A DNA stretch of 64,000 bases from OCS116 sp051531935 (GTDB taxonomy: Bacteria > Pseudomonadota > Alphaproteobacteria > Rhizobiales > OSC116): contig JAOPTR010000003.1 of the NCBI GenBank assembly GCA_051531935.1, positions 1-64,000 on the forward strand. The letters are read 5' to 3'. Below, one piece after another: positions 62,987-64,000 of the stretch. The notes beneath the pieces are model-generated. The model was not told the DNA's origin. It searched no databases and saw only the letters and a program-made list of their open reading frames with translations. The first letter of the stretch is position 1. Every line of letters begins with the position of its first letter. The position numbers were made by a program, and so were the translations under genes.

Positions 62987-64000
62987 TCAACAATTATAAG
63001 TTCGCGGGAGAAATCACACAATCGTTCGCCACCAGCACCGCCAACAACAAATGATTCCGAAATCGCAACACCCCAATCATCAACATAAACCCCTGCATGA
63101 GCATGAAAACACATACCCGCTTTTAGTTCGGTTTCGTCACCTTCGCGCAAGCTACAGGTTCTTTCGCCCCAATCTGGTGGGTAGTTTAAGCCAATTGGGT
63201 AACCCATACGGCTGTCTTTAACCAAATTGTTTTTTTGCAAAACAGCCTGATATGCAGCATTTATATCTTGCGCCAAATTGCCTGGTTTGGCCATTTCCAT
63301 GCCCGCGCTTATGGCCTCCACTACATATTTTGCGGTGTCTTTAATTTTTTGAGCAGGCTGACCAAGATGAATGCTGCGGGTCAAAGGCGTGTGATAACGT
63401 TTTCTTACACCAGCAATTTCAAGCATAATCAGTCCCGTTTCAGGTAGCGGATCATCCGACCACGTTAAATGCGGTGTAGCGGTGCCCGAGCCAACAGGCA
63501 TAAGCGGGGCGATGGCGCTATAATCTCCACCAAAACCTTCAATACCCATAACTTGGTTATAGTAAATATCAGCAATAACATGGTTTTGCGGCACACCTGG
63601 GCGCATTTTGGCAATGGCACTTTCCATTGTTTTGGCGCAGATTTTACCCGCTTGGCGCATAATTTCTAATTCAGCATCAGATTTAATAAGTCGTTGCCAA
63701 TTTATCAATTCATGATTGTCAGAAATTCTAGCATTCGGCAGACCTTTTACTAAATGTTGGTGCGCACGAGCGGTGTAATAATGTGAATCAAGGCCGACAC
63801 CAATATGGGCAGTATCCCATTTTGTAGCTTTTATCAAATCCACCAATTCATCATAAGGGTGCAAGGTTTGATGTTGTACCAAATGTTCCGAATAAGGCAT
63901 AATATTTTCTGCAGGCAAATCCGTGGTTATATGCGCACATTGCGCATCTTGCGCGCGGCCGAACCAAATGGGAAATTCTTCGTTTAGGTGAACCAATATC
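62983..64000 (-). CDS. doeA: Ectoine hydrolase DoeA (M24 peptidase family), 5' end outside window
   Basis: The frame is open to the window edge, so the N terminus lies beyond 64000. Visible are about 339 residues of an M24 (creatinase/aminopeptidase P) protein. GDYSAIAPLMPVGSG, PHLTWSDDPL and GYPIGLNYPPDWGERT are characteristic of DoeA/EutD ectoine hydrolases, which open the ectoine ring to N-acetyl-diaminobutyrate. No doeB (deacetylase) is seen in the window. Confidence 0.85.
   Translation of the reverse strand, partial: ILVHLNEEFPIWFGRAQDAQCAHITTDLPAENIMPYSEHLVQHQTLHPYDELVDLIKATKWDTAHIGVGLDSHYYTARAHQHLVKGLPNARISDNHELINWQRLIKSDAELEIMRQAGKICAKTMESAIAKMRPGVPQNHVIADIYYNQVMGIEGFGGDYSAIAPLMPVGSGTATPHLTWSDDPLPETGLIMLEIAGVRKRYHTPLTRSIHLGQPAQKIKDTAKYVVEAISAGMEMAKPGNLAQDINAAYQAVLQKNNLVKDSRMGYPIGLNYPPDWGERTCSLREGDETELKAGMCFHAHAGVYVDDWGVAISESFVVGGAGGERLCDFSRELIIVE

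Noticed and set aside
1..64000. CRISPR arrays, prophage modules, toxin-antitoxin pairs or NRPS/PKS genes
   Set aside because: I looked for repeat-spacer series, phage structural genes and long biosynthetic frames and saw none.

Overview
The window looks like chromosomal DNA from a low-GC, probably marine, alphaproteobacterium, most likely of the Hyphomicrobiales/Rhodobacterales type. This is an inference from the conserved block rlpA-dac-tmk-holB-metG-tatD-MBL, a thuEFGKAB-type operon, Irr-type ICE boxes in front of iron genes, a clade I (Tat-exported) nitrous oxide reductase cluster and a doe-type ectoine degradation cluster. No species can be named from the sequence alone.

Layout. 1-8.7 kb: a scaffold join inside tRNA-Asn, a GNAT gene, the housekeeping block on the minus strand, and tRNA-Ser(TGA). 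8.7-9.2 kb: gene-free, with the tail of an IS3-like transposase. 9.2-16.6 kb: a sulfur amino acid catabolic module. It holds a second Cys/Met-metabolism PLP enzyme, an OsmC-like protein, methionine gamma-lyase and an AceE-type E1 (MdeB-like). A divergent TyrR-like ACT/sigma54 activator faces it. The intergenic region carries a near-perfect -24/-12 promoter and two GTAAT-N6-ATTAC palindromes. 16.9-24.2 kb: thuR-thuE-F-G-K-A-B, trehalose/sucrose/maltose uptake and 3-keto-sugar oxidation, with two LacI-type operators. 24.5-28.3 kb: a FecBCDE-type siderophore importer with an ICE box. 29.3-37.9 kb: a second FecBCDE-type importer that follows a YbtPQ/IrtAB-like ABC pair, with a divergent AraC regulator and ICE and Fur-like sites. 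38.1-42.5 kb: an unfamiliar set of AraC regulator, O-methyltransferase-like protein and NitT/TauT-type ABC importer, with a Fur core upstream.

43-48.4 kb is an accessory stretch. It holds a decayed MarR-SDR pair with several stops, an SRPBCC protein, an XRE/MmyB regulator, a thioredoxin with a CRPC site, and an SDR/SnoaL pair facing an HxlR regulator across a perfect 7-7-7 inverted repeat. After arfB come nosRZDFYLX with tatA-like, PCuAC and DUF2946-like genes (49.0-59.2 kb), with an FNR-type box upstream of nosR. The window closes with doeD, doeC, doeX and the 3' part of doeA (ectoine hydrolase), which runs off the edge.

Taken together the genes describe a heterotroph that takes up compatible solutes and sugars (trehalose-like sugars, ectoine), degrades methionine to a 2-oxoacid and a thiol, takes up siderophores made by others (no siderophore synthetase or TonB receptor is visible here), and respires N2O when oxygen is low. 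The most interesting parts are the sigma54-controlled methionine gamma-lyase/OsmC/E1 module and the iron-linked methyltransferase plus NitT-type transporter set.
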